DNA of 64,000 nt from Mytilus californianus (GCF_021869535.1 NW_026262690.1:62690995-62754994); one strand, 5' to 3'. Counted from the first letter of the stretch, positions 12,690-27,150 are shown. Program-made: numbers and translations. Notes: generated from the sequence alone by a model not told the origin.

Positions 12690-13165
12690 ATACGATCCGC
12701 GCGTCTGGCGAACAGAATAATGAGCACGGTATCTTTGATGAGTTTTAACAAGCTGCTTATTCATATACAATTCACGTTATCACTAGTCGCCTTAACATTG
12801 TCAACAACACTTGTCTGCAAAATGTGTGTTCCGAAGGGGAGAGATACCTGTATCTATAAACTGGAAACTCAACTTCGAAATACTAAGAAAGGCAATCAAA
12901 GATTATGCCGGACAAATGAACTAAAATTTGAAAAGAAGATCTAGATAATCTTTCCGAATGGGCTAAGGATTTGTGGTCATTGATACAAAAAACTTATCAG
13001 ATACAAGGTTTAAAATTAGGCATATTAGACGCATGTCAACATAAGACTCATCAATGGCGATTGAATTAAGAACAGTCGCAATGCCAAATCAAATGATACG
13101 ACGTTGAAGAGCCTTATAACCAAAGTTTCCGGATAGTTGTGCCAAATACGGCTTTGGCAACCGAA
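12690..13165. repeat. fragments of the hammerhead-like repeat family
   Basis: CCGCGCGTCTGGCGAACAGA...GGTATCTTTGATGAG at 12690-12750. A reverse fragment (CATAAGACTCATCAATGGCG...) at 13035-13165 includes GATACGACGTTGAAGAGCC, shared with 9655-9690. A 105-codon frame overlaps here but starts inside the repeat. Confidence 0.5.
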
Positions 13166-13607
13166 ACCTAGGGTAGAAAAACGTTTTGAATATTTTAACT
13201 TATACCTTATTTTCCTCCAGGAGCATTCGCTGTTTGCTTCAGATATTTAAAAAGTGCCAGTCACTCCCCTTTCACCTATAAAATGGTTGGTGCCTTGAAC
13301 TTCCACACTCTTCTTTGTTTGTTACCACATTGAATGAAGTCTACGCATTGAAAGTATGTAAAATAAAAAGAGTCATTGAACCATGATATATTTCTTATAT
13401 GAATGTGATTTTGCTTTGTTCGAAAACCTGTATATATGGCAGGTGATTGTAACAATTAATTCACTCCCAAAACGAGAGTACTTTACTGAATACATGATTG
13501 AACCGACTTTCAATAATTGATTGTTTTGTAAGTATTGTCTGTATGGAAATAGGCAAACTTTTAGAGGCACTTTCTAATAAGGTATATTCAAATGAATATT
13601 CACATAG

Positions 13608-13856
13608 TTAAAGGAGATGCGGTGTAAAAGTAGATGAGACAGCAATGTATTTTTTTTGGCGGAAAAATGGGAAAACAAAGTCCTCCCTTGAAGTATAGCG
13701 CTCTACGAGAAGCCGAATATGATCAAAATATAAAATATAGTATGATTTAGGAATCGTATGAAAAAGGACAGAATTGAAGACCATTGATTGTCGTGTTGGT
13801 TAAATGTGTAGTTGGGTTTATTTTTTATTGACGTTTACTAGATACATCTCCTTTAA
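13608..13856. repeat. candidate 249-bp MITE with 12-bp inverted ends
   Basis: TTAAAGGAGATG at 13608-13619 is matched by CATCTCCTTTAA at 13845-13856. AT-rich interior without a frame. The ends could be chance; the regional repeat character favours an element. Confidence 0.4.
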
Positions 13857-13859
13857 AGT

Positions 13860-16505
13860 TTGTTTATGTTAAATGACGATAAATATTTTATTTTTAATCC
13901 ACTTTCAAAAAAAGGAATTTTATCTCATAACAATACACTACTCAGCGCATGATATGTAAGAAGCTTGATCTTTATTCGGCGTTTTGATTTTGGACGTATC
14001 CCCCAATTTTCTCACTTTTCAGATGAATAATCAGGTTTAAGCGACTGTCTTATCAGTGTCAAGGATGAGACTATGGATATGTTTCGTGTCTTTCTAAACT
14101 GATGCATGACAACCACTTTCATATCAATACATCTATTAACAATCATCCAATGCATTACTAAATTAAACACTTCAATTTACTTCTTATCTTTGGTCAAACT
14201 GACCAACAAGCGACTACATTTCCGTTTTGACCGGAAGCTTCTTGAAGGAAAAGGGTCAAAACATCATGACATATGGCTACAGGGCAAATGATCTGGGTCA
14301 TTTTGATCGTTTATGGATGACATTTGTTATTCTCTTTCTATTTTTGTTGTTGTGCAGTAATTATCTATATACAAAACTACTTTGCAACGATATGCAGAAA
14401 ATTTACAAACGAAGTTACAAAACGTCGGACAGGTATCTGAAAAATGTGCTCTTCTATGACTTATGAATATTTTTTTCTTCAACCCCTAAATACTGTATAA
14501 AGCAGCGCGCTCTTTTATTTGATCTATTGAAGTAAAAAATATCGATTCTTTTTTTCAAAGAAAAAAATAATTTTATGGTCAGTTGAAGCATGTGCTTACG
14601 ATAAATTCCACATAAAAACGCAAACAACAGGTAACCTGCTGACAAAATTATGCCAATATCTATCGTATTCAATATTCTCTGACCATCTGTCTGTTTTAAA
14701 ACCATGGGAAACTCAACTGCCTAATAAAATATACCATGGATCTCGTCCGGACACTTTATCAGAGGAGAAATAGGAACAGGAACATAAATAAAAATGATTT
14801 AAATAATCGTTAGACCCACTTCCTAAATGTTATCAGTTACAAAGAGTATAATTGAATATTGCAATTAAAAGTTTCTTTTAATTATTTCATACAGGTAAAT
14901 TGCAAATATGCCACTTTAGCTCAGACGTTGTAATCATCCAGCATGTGCAATATTGTATAAAATCTAAAGAGAAACACAAATAAAAACAAATGTTTTATTA
15001 GAACATGTCATATTTCTTTTAAATAGTTCTTCATATTGCACTTGTTCACCTTGATTTGACCTTAGATATGTTTTAAAGATGAGTAGGAACAATATAAATG
15101 AATGTCTTCTGTTTCCATGACAAATGTTTTAATATGATTTTTGTATTATAAGGGTGCCCCTAACATCAGCGAGTATTGGTTCAGACTCACGAAACAATAT
15201 GATAAAATGAGTTGATAGTGGTCATTTAATGATACCATCTTTAATGAATAAAATATTAAAGCAGCTGTGAAAACTCTGAAAAAAATCTGTTATCAGTATG
15301 ATGAGTTTTGAGAGGTAAATTGCTTTTCAAGACTTATTGTCTTTTAATGGATTGGTCAGTTGGGGTTATAACCAATAACGATTCTTAATGGAAGTAGTTG
15401 AAAATTTGGATAAACACTTGATCAGAACAAAGAACATCACATCTTGAGAAGATGTAAAACGGATCTTCATTATCTCATTTAATACAAGTGAACATCGAAA
15501 AAGAAATAAGAAAAAGTAATCAAAATACATGTTGCTTATGATATCAGCTTGCGAAAGTACGTAGATATACATATAATCCCTATATTATTGGATAAAACTG
15601 GTCATAGAGCTAGCATTTAATTGTATTTGGTAATTCCGCAAGACTTTTGATATGCGATAGAGGGTTATACGCCTTCAAAATGAGACCAAATTTACTTCTG
15701 TTGCAATTTTTTATTTTTGTGGTAGATTGACTGAACTGGCTACTGTGCTAGAATCCAATAATTGATCTCTCATGCATGGTTAAAAGGGTAGTCTAATGCT
15801 TACCTTTTTATTACTATCACCATTAATATGTTTCTGCCTTTATACTTCTTGTCTATAATCATTTGACGTCAAGCTGAAATTTTGAAAGATCAGTAAAACG
15901 TTAATAAAAATAGGTAGAAATATTCCATGAAATTACGCTTAAAAATTTTCATATATTGAACACAAGGAATATACAAAAACGGATAATTTACCCAAAGAAA
16001 TTATGCTTTTATAACGAATGCACAATAAGAAACTTCTGAGAAACTTAGTTTTCAACTCCCTCAGGTAAAGTTGGCCATAGTCGATTCTTTTCGAGTCCCT
16101 TTTTGTCATATGGCTCCTAACGTTCCTACCTATTTATATATCAATAGTTTTTAAAGGTTTATGTTACAGCGTTCCTGGTGAAGGTCAATCCAGAAAAGCC
16201 CTTCGGACGCACGAATTTTATAAACTGTTATTTTCGTTCAGATCCGAAGAGTTTTGTACGAAATTCGTCAGTTTATAATCAGGATATCGATTTTTTTTTA
16301 AATATACATTGAAGTTTTGTAAAGTTTTATTCCGTGTTTTTATCATATAAAAAAAATGCCTAATGCAGAGAACATTTCTATGCAACTTAATTAATCGAGA
16401 TCACAATATCTGTGCATTACATTTGCTCATCTTCTTATATTTTGTATCATAAAAATCTTCAACTACGGGTGATTTTTATGATATTAAAGATTTAGTGTTT
16501 GAAGG
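13860..16505. other. intergenic, no gene recognised
   Basis: AT-rich. Short frames (for example at 14106-14466 and 15366-15572) have no known motif and biased composition. A short piece near 16180-16260 (AGAAAAGCSCTTCGGACGCA) recurs at 43880-43930. Confidence 0.5.
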
Positions 16506-16509
16506 TTGA

Positions 16510-16680
16510 ATAAAGGCAACAGTAGTATATCGCTGTTCAATAGTCATAATTCGATTAAGCAAACACAAATCCGGGTACAAACTAAACTCGAGGGAAACAC
16601 ATCAACTATAAGAAGAAAACAACGGAACAACTGAAACACTGAACTACAACAAAAGCAAACGCCAACATACAGTTTGGGTT
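16510..16680. repeat. second copy of the 7117-7290 repeat
   Basis: AAAGGCAACAGTAGTATATC through ACAACAAAAGCAAACGCCAA, nearly identical to the first copy. Confidence 0.75.
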
Positions 16681-17394
16681 TGCATAAGATGCATCGGTAA
16701 ACCGGTAATTAAAATGATTGTCTTGAGGTAGCAAACAGTAAACCATACGTTCTCCCTTCAAATGCTCTACAAGTGTCTTTATGTAGGGCAATTTAGGGCT
16801 GTGACACTCACTAGAAGATTCAAAGATAATCGCTTCCATAGGCGTTTTGATAAATACTTGCCACTATTTTTATATTGATTTATAAAGTATACTAAAAAAT
16901 GTACTAAAAATACAAGATATGACCAAAATATCAAACAAAACTAAATAAAAATATTAAAAAATGGAAATAAGACTTTATAAATTGTATGTGTCCGAAGCGT
17001 TTTTTTTTTACCTTCTTCAGAAACGCTCAAAGCAATCAAATTGAAAATGAAGGATGTATAAGTACTGAAACACGTATAGAACTATATGACCACAAAGGAC
17101 CTAAAATAATAGGCTAAATATTATTTAGAAAGTGCCAAAAGAATACGAAGAGTAAACGATTGACTGTGAAAAACATGCAGTTTTTTTCTTGACTTATTCC
17201 TGATTTTACCTTTTCAGACTTTTTGATAAGGTTTGAATGACGAATTCCAAAGTTCAACTTCTGTCAATAAAGTAGGTTTCGTAGTTTCATTGTCCATGTA
17301 AATGACGTCGAAAACAGTAACGTTCCCATTATGCAACAGCATTTCAAATTGGTCCATTCCGGAATATGCCAATATCTTTCCGGTCATGAATTGT

Positions 17395-17575
17395 GCCAAG
17401 TTTTTTTCACCCAGTTTTTGGTGGAGTTCGTGTTGCTCAGTCTTTAGTTTTCTATATTGTGTTTTGTGTACTGTTGTTTGTCTGTTGGTCTTTTTTTTAG
17501 CCATGGCGTTGTTATTTTATTTTCGACTTATGAATTTGAATGTCCCTTTGGTATCTTTAGCCTCTCTTTTATGTT
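17395..17575 (+). repeat. dispersed repeat of the 300-530 family
   Basis: CAGTTTTTGGTGGAGTTCGT through TTTAGCCATGGCGTTGTTAT to TGTCCCTTTGGTATCTTTAG. Frames on both strands here are repeat-derived. Confidence 0.75.
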
Positions 17576-17599
17576 CGTTAAAAAAACGATGATTAATAA

Positions 17600-19050
17600 T
17601 TATCATACATTTATAAATAAGAAAATATTATCAGACAGAACAATTAAAAGTGCAACGTGGCCGGGCCATATTCTTTCTGCTTTATAAACTGTTTAAAGTA
17701 CTGCATGTTATTTTACTTCAAGCAATTATCCTGCAAAACCTAATATTTTATCCTTGAACTTATGTTTATTATTTTAGTTTAAAGCTTGTGGATCAATGAT
17801 CATCACTGAATAAGCAGAGTAAACATTGTACATCTAACAACCTTCGATGGTTGATTGACCGATTGCATTGCAGACAAGGTAAAAGCCTGAAAAATCACAA
17901 TATGACATGCGTCTTACAACATTCAATATCGAATTATTTTGACAATGACTTTCCAAATTACCGTTTTGAATATTTTTTTCATTCCAAATGAATAGCACTT
18001 ACGGTATGTAAATATATATCGCCTGAAACGATCTGGGATTGGAACAATTAGGAAGCAGTCTAGAAAATTTCAATCATTTTAACCCAATTTCCTGTAATTT
18101 TTTTAAATGTCAAGAAAAGTTCAGAAATTCCGACACCTCCCAAAGGGAATAATACTAACTTAAATACAGTTAAAAATTGCCTAGAATTGATTTCATTAAC
18201 ATAATTCATAATTAGTATTTAATTTACTTGCTAAAACTAAAATGTTATTGGAATTGAAATTCTATCTATTTCATTCTGTAAGAAAAATGCATAGTCAAAC
18301 GCAATTTTTTTGTCTGAATATATACAACAATTTTGAACATATTTTTAAAAAAGTCCAAAAGCTTCCGATAGACTTCAATTTCAAATTCCTGGAATTCCTG
18401 AAATCAATGCAGAACTGTCTGGCTTGTTTTTTGTTTTTGTTTTTTTTTATTCATGCTCTTTTAAAAAAAAAATATAAAAAAAAAATACAAAACAAAAGGT
18501 AATTGCTAATAACTATAGGTAGTATAATGAATGACAAAAGACTAAAACGTTTTCACACAGACTAAACATATTCATTCCAAGCTGATTTTGATTGTGTGAA
18601 TAAATGGATTCCAAGTCAGCCTTAAACATTGGAATGGGTTTCCATCATGGATGAGATAATGGAAAACATGTGATATGGTGTCAAATTGCATGCAACATAA
18701 TTCCAGTACCCACTTGACTAATCCCAAATATGATTGTGTAAGGCAAAACATAAATAAATTTTTAATATTCATTAAATAATCCTTATATACTATCCATATA
18801 TTTCAGCCAAATAATTCTTTTTTTCGAGCAATCTCATTATCGTAGATTATAAATCAATCACATGCACACTAGCACTGTTCAAAACAGGTTATATACATAC
18901 ATTCCCAATCTGATAACAAAACCTATGATTATCTTGGACGATATGATGTCCTTCAGTAGAATAGAATTTCAGTCCATTCCTATTTATAGGGACAGAAATA
19001 GTCATCCTATATATTTATATGTTAAACTTAAAAGTGGAATTGTACAATTT
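17600..19050. other. intergenic, no gene recognised
   Basis: AT-rich with poly-A/T runs near 18430-18500. Nothing conserved seen. Confidence 0.5.
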
Positions 19051-19059
19051 GAGAACATA

Positions 19060-19215
19060 GCAAGGGAACAATCAAAAATCACAAGTCGACGAAAAAGAGT
19101 CAAGACCATGTTCAAAGGGGAAAAGACGAGCGAACAGTCCACAAATAACTACACAGAAAACTGAAGATAAATAATAAAATAACTGGGATGCCCTACTGAG
19201 TCTCGAATTGGTAAG
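19060..19215 (-). repeat. part of the 300-530/3967-4245 repeat family
   Basis: ATCACAAGTCGACGAAAAAG, then CAAGACCATGTTCAAAGG and ACAGTCCACAAATAACTACA. This is the segment that lies next to the GACTGAGCAACACGAAC block in other copies. Confidence 0.6.
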
Positions 19216-19289
19216 TAGTTTCTGTCCCTACCCCTGCCTTGTTGCTCATGGCATTTAAGTCCCATTTGGTGATGTCATAAACGAGAAAA

Positions 19290-19530
19290 AGAGATTGTAT
19301 AGTGCTACAATGAAACATATCTGTGATCATCTGTTACTCAGATATTAACAAAAAATATGATGGCGTCTGGAAAATGTTAGAAGAAATGACTTCAACTTCA
19401 CCAATAATCCCCTTGGTACAATAGCTTCCTTCTGAGCAGAAACCTCCTTATCAAGTAAAGCATGATAGGAAACGCAAGGACTGCAATGGAAAATCGTATC
19501 AACTTGGGAGATATATACTTTAACTTGAAA
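19290..19530 (-). pseudogene. degenerate reverse-transcriptase fragment
   Basis: Aligns by eye with 4270-4490: ACATATCTGTGATCATCTGT against ACATATCTGTCGTCATCTGT, then GATGGCGTC, TTCAACTTC and ATCGTATCAACTTGGGAGAT. Same orientation as the larger RT pseudogene but heavily mutated, with no usable frame. Confidence 0.65.
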
Positions 19531-19959
19531 TGAAATGGTAAAAGCTTTGGGATTGATTTCAATTAAAACCCCCACTCTAGTAGTGGGGTCAACATTATAT
19601 TCACCTTGTCCATCCGTTCATCCAACAAATATTTCCGTCACACTTTTCTCGTGTTCTTCTGTGAAGAAATACTGCATATTAACAGATTGACAGGGATAAG
19701 TTGTAACGTATTGCCATTTTTGGGATCTGTCAAACACCTTCTTCCAGTTGCCGATACTTTGAATTTTTAAATATGTAGATTGAACTCAAAACTGCTTGTC
19801 ACATTTTTCTAAGATACTATACTGAATAGTATTACTTTTTATTTTGTCAGCAGCTTGACAGTGTTGCTGAAGGACTATCTATCATTATGCATATGACGTA
19901 TTTAAATGACAATACGCATATTCAACTACAAACACTTTTTTGTTGGTGTCTTTGTTAGA

Positions 19960-20440
19960 TTCATTTGTATGTTTGTTTGAGTTTTTTAGTCAGTTGTGTT
20001 GTATGTCTGTGGTGTATTTTTACACAATTTGGGCTGCTGGATCTCAATTATTGTCACATTAAACTATTATGTCTTTTTTGGTTCCTCATCCAATTGTGTC
20101 AGTGTAAAGTAACTATAAACATCTGTCATACAAGTGAGAGGTTTAGCGCTATAAAACCAGGTTCAATCCACCATTTTCTACATTTGAAAATGCCTGTACC
20201 AAGTCGGGAATATGACAGTTGTTGTCCATTCGTTTGATGTGTTTTATCATTTGATTTTGCCATTTGATTAGGAACTTTCCGTTTTGAATTTTCCTCGGAG
20301 TTCAATATTTTTGTGATTTTACTTTTTACTGTACCAAGTCAGGAATATGGCAGTTGTTTTTCACTCGTTCTGTTGGTTGATGACGTTTGATTTTGTCAGA
20401 TTTTATGGACTTCCTCTTTTTTTAATTTAACTTGGTGTTC
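19960..20440 (+). repeat. dispersed mussel repeat (CATACAAGTGAGAGGTTTAG family), with a second partial unit
   Basis: TTTTAGTCAGTTGTGTTGTA through CATACAAGTGAGAGGTTTAG to TGTACCAAGTCGGGAATATG and CCGTTTTGAATTTTCCTCGG. A second partial unit (GTACCAAGTCAGGAATATGG ...) follows at 20330-20440. Other copies: 43393-43725 and 44160-44390. Confidence 0.75.
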
Positions 20441-20449
20441 GGTATTTTT

Positions 20450-22495
20450 GTAGTACTTTTTTTATTCTGTGTTTTGTTCGGCTTAGATGTTATATAGGTT
20501 ATATTGGTGGTCCTTACCTTTTCCTTGTCGAAAATGACAAATTGTCTTCGATTTAGGAATGGCTGTTCAAGGAGACATTGAAAAATATTCTGATATTGAA
20601 AATACGACAATCAATCTAGAAGATTTTTTAAGTGATTTTTTTTCATTGAGGTCTCTTTTTAAAAAAAATCCACAAATATAGTAACTATCGTCAAACAAGC
20701 TAATATGGTATACATAAACAAGTACCAAACTAAGAAATACAAAACAATCTCAAGATTACGTATAGTAGATCACGTAAATTGTTGCTTGGTAAACCTCAAA
20801 CCGGACCTTTTAATTGTCAGAGGAGTTTAATGAGGTGGAACATAAGAAAATAAGAAAATTCAAATGATCAGATATTTAAAAATATGCTAATTTTGGATCT
20901 TAAATACAATGCAGACGTTTCCATTCTAGTATATGATCGAGTCAAAGAATGGATTTTTTTTATTAGTTTACTTTCTTTCAATATATCACAGTTTAACATC
21001 GACTAGGTTTCTTTATTACTAGGTATAACCATTTCAAATAGTGTATTTGTTTACCGGTAGTTTTGGCATATTATAACCCTATCCCAAATCCAAGAGTAGT
21101 GATTAAGCACAACACAACGGAACATGTGGGTATTTATTCAACAGTTTGTCTGTCTGACCTTAGACCTTTTGTCACGATGAACTTTTTTGTGCAGATGGGA
21201 CCGACAATAAATTGATATGGGTGATCACCTGTCATATGTCCTTTTAATTTGAAATTTAATTACCTTGATATTTTTTCTTTGTCTTCATTTTCGCCTGTTG
21301 CTGATTTGCACTTCGTTTTTTTGAAAATTACCAAGACAATAGAATAGAATATTATCTTGACCTTTCCGGTCAGGACCGCAGGTCATAAAGTGTCATGAAC
21401 AAAAAGGATGGTCTTTCATAAAATTATTCCATTTTGTCTAAGATTGGAGAAGACAGTGATTAATAAGGTGAAATAGTCAAAATAAAAAAGATCGCGTTTG
21501 ATCTATTGTTATTATATTTCTAATTTTGATCTGAGCAGCGTGTTGTTTATTGGAATTTGACACTCTTTACGCACTTGCGTTTGGCTGATAAGTTCTGCCA
21601 AAATACTAAACAGGTTTCTCAATTTTGCTTCAAACATACAGTTAAATACAATTATTTTAAATCTTTCGCGGCAAAAATGAAACGTTATCTAATTCTAAGT
21701 AACACTTAATGCACCAAATATTTCGATGAAATGTTATCGCCTGCCTGTATTTGCGTTAACTTTTTCACTGTTCGTTTTTTTTTCTTATAATGATGACCAT
21801 GTTAATGTTGAGTTTTATTGTATCATTAAAACAATTGAAATCTTTCACTTTTCCTGCTGCCTGGATCTTTTCAAGTATAATGATCTTTATTAATTAATAT
21901 GATTTCTCAAATTACAAAATCTGTTGATTTTTTGCAGATGAATTCCATAAAATAATATAGAACGATCGAAAAGAAAATCTTGAGGTTAAAAAAGTCAACA
22001 TTGTGTTTTACTTCTGTAACCATGATGTTTAAAAGTTATTTTAAAATCACAATTATATATTTCAAAGTTATTTCTTATACAGTTCTTTGAAATAATTCGT
22101 ACAAATACTGGTTTTCATTTCTTTTTGATGAAATGCATTAAAAACAAGTTACATTTATAATCCTTGCTGCAGATTGTTAAAACTTGAAAAATGTATTTAT
22201 AGCTCCTTCCATAGACATATTTCCTATTGGTATTTTGAGTCCTATGTGCATGATACATAAACCCGAAATAAGTTTGGCCAATGTGTATGATCCACATTTT
22301 GTTCATTTTTTAATCCGACTTTATCTGTTTCAAGTTTTCAGATGTTTTATTGTCATCTACATGTTCGTTCTCTCGTCGTAGTGGGTTCGGTAATCTCCTT
22401 GTGTCAGATTTTGTTTTGCATTTTTACCATTCTTTTGTCATGATCTAATTTCGATATTGGTGATAATATATCGGGATATATTTTTTCTGTCTTCT
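20450..22495. other. intergenic, no gene recognised
   Basis: AT-rich, several T runs. Frames on both strands lack motifs. Confidence 0.5.
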
Positions 22496-22497
22496 TT

Positions 22498-22580
22498 TAA
22501 GGGGTAGCAGTTTCAATTAATGCAATGTTTCGATTTTTAAGGGGTAACAGTTTCAATTAATGCAATGTTTCGATTTTAAC
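22498..22580. repeat. two-copy 39-bp tandem repeat
   Basis: AAGGGGTARCAGTTTCAATT followed by AATGCAATGTTTCGATTTT occurs twice back to back with one substitution. Confidence 0.85.
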
Positions 22581-25500
22581 ATATATTTTTGTTTATAATT
22601 GAAATACAAAAATATACATATCTTTGGAATCGCGAATAAAAGAATTGTAAAATATACAATCGATTTTCACTTAAAATTGTACATCGGTAAACTATTGTTC
22701 CCTTTATTATAAACATTGACGTTTCTTACTTACAGGATTTGGATGATAGAAACGAATTGCAACACAAATCTGAACAAGATTCATGTAACCAAACCCATGT
22801 GATGAGTTGGAAATAGTTTAAACAGATATTGTGACTCGTCGCCAAAAATTTATTACGAAGGGCCGGCCACTTCCGTTGCTGTGATTTTTATAATCTCGTT
22901 TAAATATGATTCTCTATCGAGCGCAGCCTTTTTCTATCGATAAGATTGTTTGTAGCCATATAATTTGATAACATAATTTCATAATCATAATAAACCCTTA
23001 TATTTTTTTCCCACAGCGATTTTCTGTGATCGGAGAAGTAAATTGAAAACAATTTATGGGTAATAGCTATTTTATGACAGTCCTTGAAAGCTCTCATCCG
23101 GAAGGTTTTCTACGTTCTTGTTTAGTTTTCTGGGTCTTGGTTTTCTGTAAGAAAGTTAATTATTTATAGTGCAAACTAGTTTGTATCTCACTGTTACCCC
23201 CGTATTTGATGTTAAAACAAATTAAAGAAATAATGATGTTTTCATTGTGATATAATAAGTTGTTAAGTTTTTACGTTTCAATATAATTAAGGGGTGTGTA
23301 ATTCTCAATTGAAAATAAAAGATCTATTATGCTGAGAATCAATTATATCACTATTATTTTGATTGGTCAATTTCGTACGAACGCCACACGACCTTAAGCG
23401 TGTCTCCCTCTTTTTCTTTGATTTTTTCTTTTTTATGATCTTTTCAAGTATCTCAAGGGTCAGTTGTGTGGTCAAGTTATCATATCCATCACAAAAGATT
23501 TACAACAGGTAGCCTAACCACGTGATCATTGTCGCCAGCAACAGGCAGACAGGGCAGGTGATCCTTTTCTCAGGTGTACAACGGTTCTTCAAATCTGGAT
23601 ATCAATACTAGTCCCTACAATGCACCCTGTTGCTTCCATTCGTCGCTGGTTATAAATGACAGGGTACTTGTAGTTGATGTTTGAAACACGGGTATTAATA
23701 CTTCCATACCCTTCTGACCCCAATGTCATAATGGATACCCGATACCTTCACTACAATCAGATTAACTTTATTGACATAAAGTTAATTAGTGCTTTTATCT
23801 TAAATTTTAAAATTAAGCTTTTAGCAGAAGGCCATTTTCAATGGTTTGATATAATAATGTTGTGCTATACGACGCATCTTATTACAAATTAGACTATAAA
23901 AATAATTTTTACACGCAATTTTATATACTGCTTTATGAAAAAAAATTGGCATTGAAACAAATTATTACTGCACCATAAGTCTATTATTTTCAAAACAATA
24001 ACGAAGATTTTTAAAAATTGTGCACAGTGCTTTAAATACACAATTCCCATGATCTGTGTTGCTTATCGCAGTGCTTTTGAGATACAATGTCGTATATATA
24101 TAGTTTGGTCATAAAGCCATATCTCTTTTCGTGTAATATGAACGTACATCTAAATATTTCATATTTAATCTTAATATCTTTTTCTTATCATACATAGACG
24201 TATTTTCTATAATCTGTTACCCTGTTAAATATAGATAGGACCTTTTCTCTTCTTGTTCTTTAAAAGCTATCTCGTCTTTCTTTTCATAAAGTTAAATTAG
24301 TGCCGATAGAAAAATTGTAGCTGAAAACTTTTATGCCATCTATTTTTTTTTTTTTTGTATATACTATCTCCTAAGTTCCGTTCGGTCAAACTTTTGGCGG
24401 GATTGTTGTGGTCATTTCTTGTGACGAGTGGAATTTATAGATTTGATGTATTTGTACTGTCGTAATATTTCATGTTTCTAAACAAGCCAAACAAAGACTT
24501 TTTGGGAAGTTAAACAACACTCGTACTTCATTTCACAGAAATACATGACCAGATGTTGATTTTATCAAGAAATCATCTTCATTTTTATTATTAGAACTAG
24601 TCAGCAGAAAATTGTAATTTTACAATTAACCTTTGTGTTACAGATACTATTGTCACAGACGACAGTTCTTTGATGAAGTTCGTGTGGATGAATACCCCTA
24701 CTTGTAACGATGACCGCCTGGTCATTCAGATGGCGTAAGTTGCGTGGCATTGATTCGTCAGATGACCAATGTAGGCTTGATTTATATGGAAATGTGGCCA
24801 TTGAGAGATTAGGCTAATCACATTTGAGACATCATTGATAGCAATATATATGCACTTGACTCTTTGTTAGCACGGAATAATTACTTTTTAAATTATTTGT
24901 TACCATATAGCAATATGAGATATGTTTTGCAAAGCCTGTCCTCTTCTATTCACACTAAAAGTTTCACTGCTTGCAGGGTTTGGTCGTTGTCTGATATTGT
25001 ATACGCATTCGATTTATGCTGTATACCCACCCTTTTAGCACTGAAATCGAATCTGTAATGGTATTGTGTACAATACTGACAACATTCTGACAACATTTAC
25101 TAATATCCCGCTGTACAGATATATTTTATTACCAATTAAGGGTCCACAAGGGGCATATAGAGAATACATGTATAAGGAAAAAGAACATTGATTTGATTAG
25201 CATAGATACATAGAATTTAAATACACAATTACAATACAACTAGACTGTAAAAAAGCCCTTGTTTTATAGTATATAATATATTTATATGAGAAATAAATAC
25301 ATCTAACTCATATGTACAAATTTAATAGTCCTGAACATGCATTTAATGTTTGTCACTGGACGTTAAGCAAACATCTATCAATCAGTTTAATAATTTTAAC
25401 TTGTCCTGGTTTATAAAGTGGTTTTGTTTTGTGATGACGTTTTCGACATATATGTATGTTCCGCAAATATAATTCCACCGTAAGCAACACATGATACATT

Positions 25501-26755
25501 GCTTACCTGTCTACAATCAAATAAAGGTCATAAACTTAGACTTCTGGGAATACCGCTTTTGTCGGGGACAAATTGCTCTCAAATTTTATCCAATTTTTAT
25601 TGACTTTGTTCCAATCCACGATAGAAAAATAATGGATTTATGGTATAAATAAACGGACTTTTGTTTATACTTTGGATTAAAGTCTTTGATAAAGCAGAGG
25701 AAAGTAAACAAATCCTGAATGATTGAGGACAAAATTATCGCGACATCTGGTGGCATTGTCAGCAACTATTATATAACATGATCAAACATGGATGTTTATG
25801 CCATTATGCAGATTTATTTTCTAATGACGGAAGAAGAAATAAATTTGGACAAATAAAAGTAACATTTACTTGTCCTAGTTATAACTCTCGGTATTAATTT
25901 TGTTATTTGAGCTATGCATTACTGTAAACGCATTACAAAACAAAGTTGCATTACATTTATCATTTTCGGCTGCCTCCTTGTTGCAGTATCACCATATCAG
26001 TTTTGAATTATTATCATCATCATCATTATCATTTTTATTATGAATTCTACTATTATTATCATTGCGTTCTTTCATACAAATATTATCATACAATAAAAAC
26101 GGTCACCATACTAAGACCCTCTGTACACATATTACTTGATTGATTGTATTTGAAAGTCCAGTAAAGGTATTGTAATTTATGTACCTGAATACACCATCTG
26201 TCATCCCTAGAAATAGATGCAGCTCAGTATGTCATCTGTAATTGTAAATTTAATAAACATACGATAAGGTAGTGTGGACACACATTTAAGTATCCCGTTT
26301 CATAGAATTACTACACATACCATGCTGAAGAGAATTCGGTATCGTGTACCCTTGCTACTTTCTGCGGGTGTGTTACCTAGCAATCTACTTCTTAAATGTA
26401 CATCATCGCTAGAGGATTAAATGCTATATCTTTTTCTTCTAAATAGTAAAACAAATCTTATTTAGTTGTTCACTTATTAATCATCCTTATCTAAGAAGCA
26501 AAGAACGCCTTACATAGCATCGTATACAATTGCACTATTGCTTTAAGTATAAATTACAAAAATTAATATATTGCTCTTTATTTGACATTTTTCATTTTTT
26601 TTATCAAGTGTGGCAACTACAAACATGCTTTTTATACTTTTTTATTGTTTCCTCTCGTTGCACAGTTTGTGCCCGACTGCTCGAAAAAATAAAATCATTT
26701 GCTAAGGTTTAACCTTGTCATACCAAACTGCGTTTTGTTTTTCTCAGTTTGATGT
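22581..26755. other. intergenic, no gene recognised
   Basis: Mostly unique-looking AT-rich DNA. A repeat fragment (CTGAACATGCATTTAATGTT ... GACGTTAAGCAAACA) at 25331-25388 recurs near 40640 and 41698. An ATC/ATT-rich simple stretch lies at 26000-26065. Confidence 0.5.
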
Positions 26756-26756
26756 T

Positions 26757-27150
26757 TTGTGGGCTATTAGAAATATAATAAAATGTGTTATGATTGTCAA
26801 TGAGACAATGAGTCCAAATGATTTTGATGTAAGCAACTTCAGGTAGTCATACGGCCCTCAACAATGAGCAAAACCTATATCGTATAGTCAGCTATAATAG
26901 CACCGACATGACAAAATGTGAAACAACCAACGGCCTGATTGATGTTTAAAAAATAAACGAAAAAGCAAAGATAACCGACAGCAACCATGCAATGACAACC
27001 ACTGAATTACAAACTCTGACTTGAGACATACACTTATGTACATAAAAATGTGGCAGGGTAACATGTTTATGAGTGCTCAACCCTCCCCTATATCCTGTGA
27101 CCGTGGTGTGTGTATCAGCACAACATAAGAACGAACTGTCTTTTTGTCCT
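26757..27150 (-). repeat. dispersed repeat, copy of the 7845-8245 family
   Basis: GTTATGATTGTCAATGAGAC through CATACGGCCCTCAACAATGA to CAACCCTCCCCTATATCCTG and ACAACATAAGAACGAACTGT. More diverged than the 7.8-kb copy. Confidence 0.75.

Noticed and set aside
12627-12944. 105-codon frame with a hydrophobic stretch and cysteines as a small secreted protein
   Set aside because: Its first third lies inside a dispersed repeat, and no start, splice or family evidence supports it.
14227-14466. 79-codon frame with one hydrophobic segment
   Set aside because: Single Phe/Leu-rich run typical of translated AT-rich DNA; overlaps another frame.
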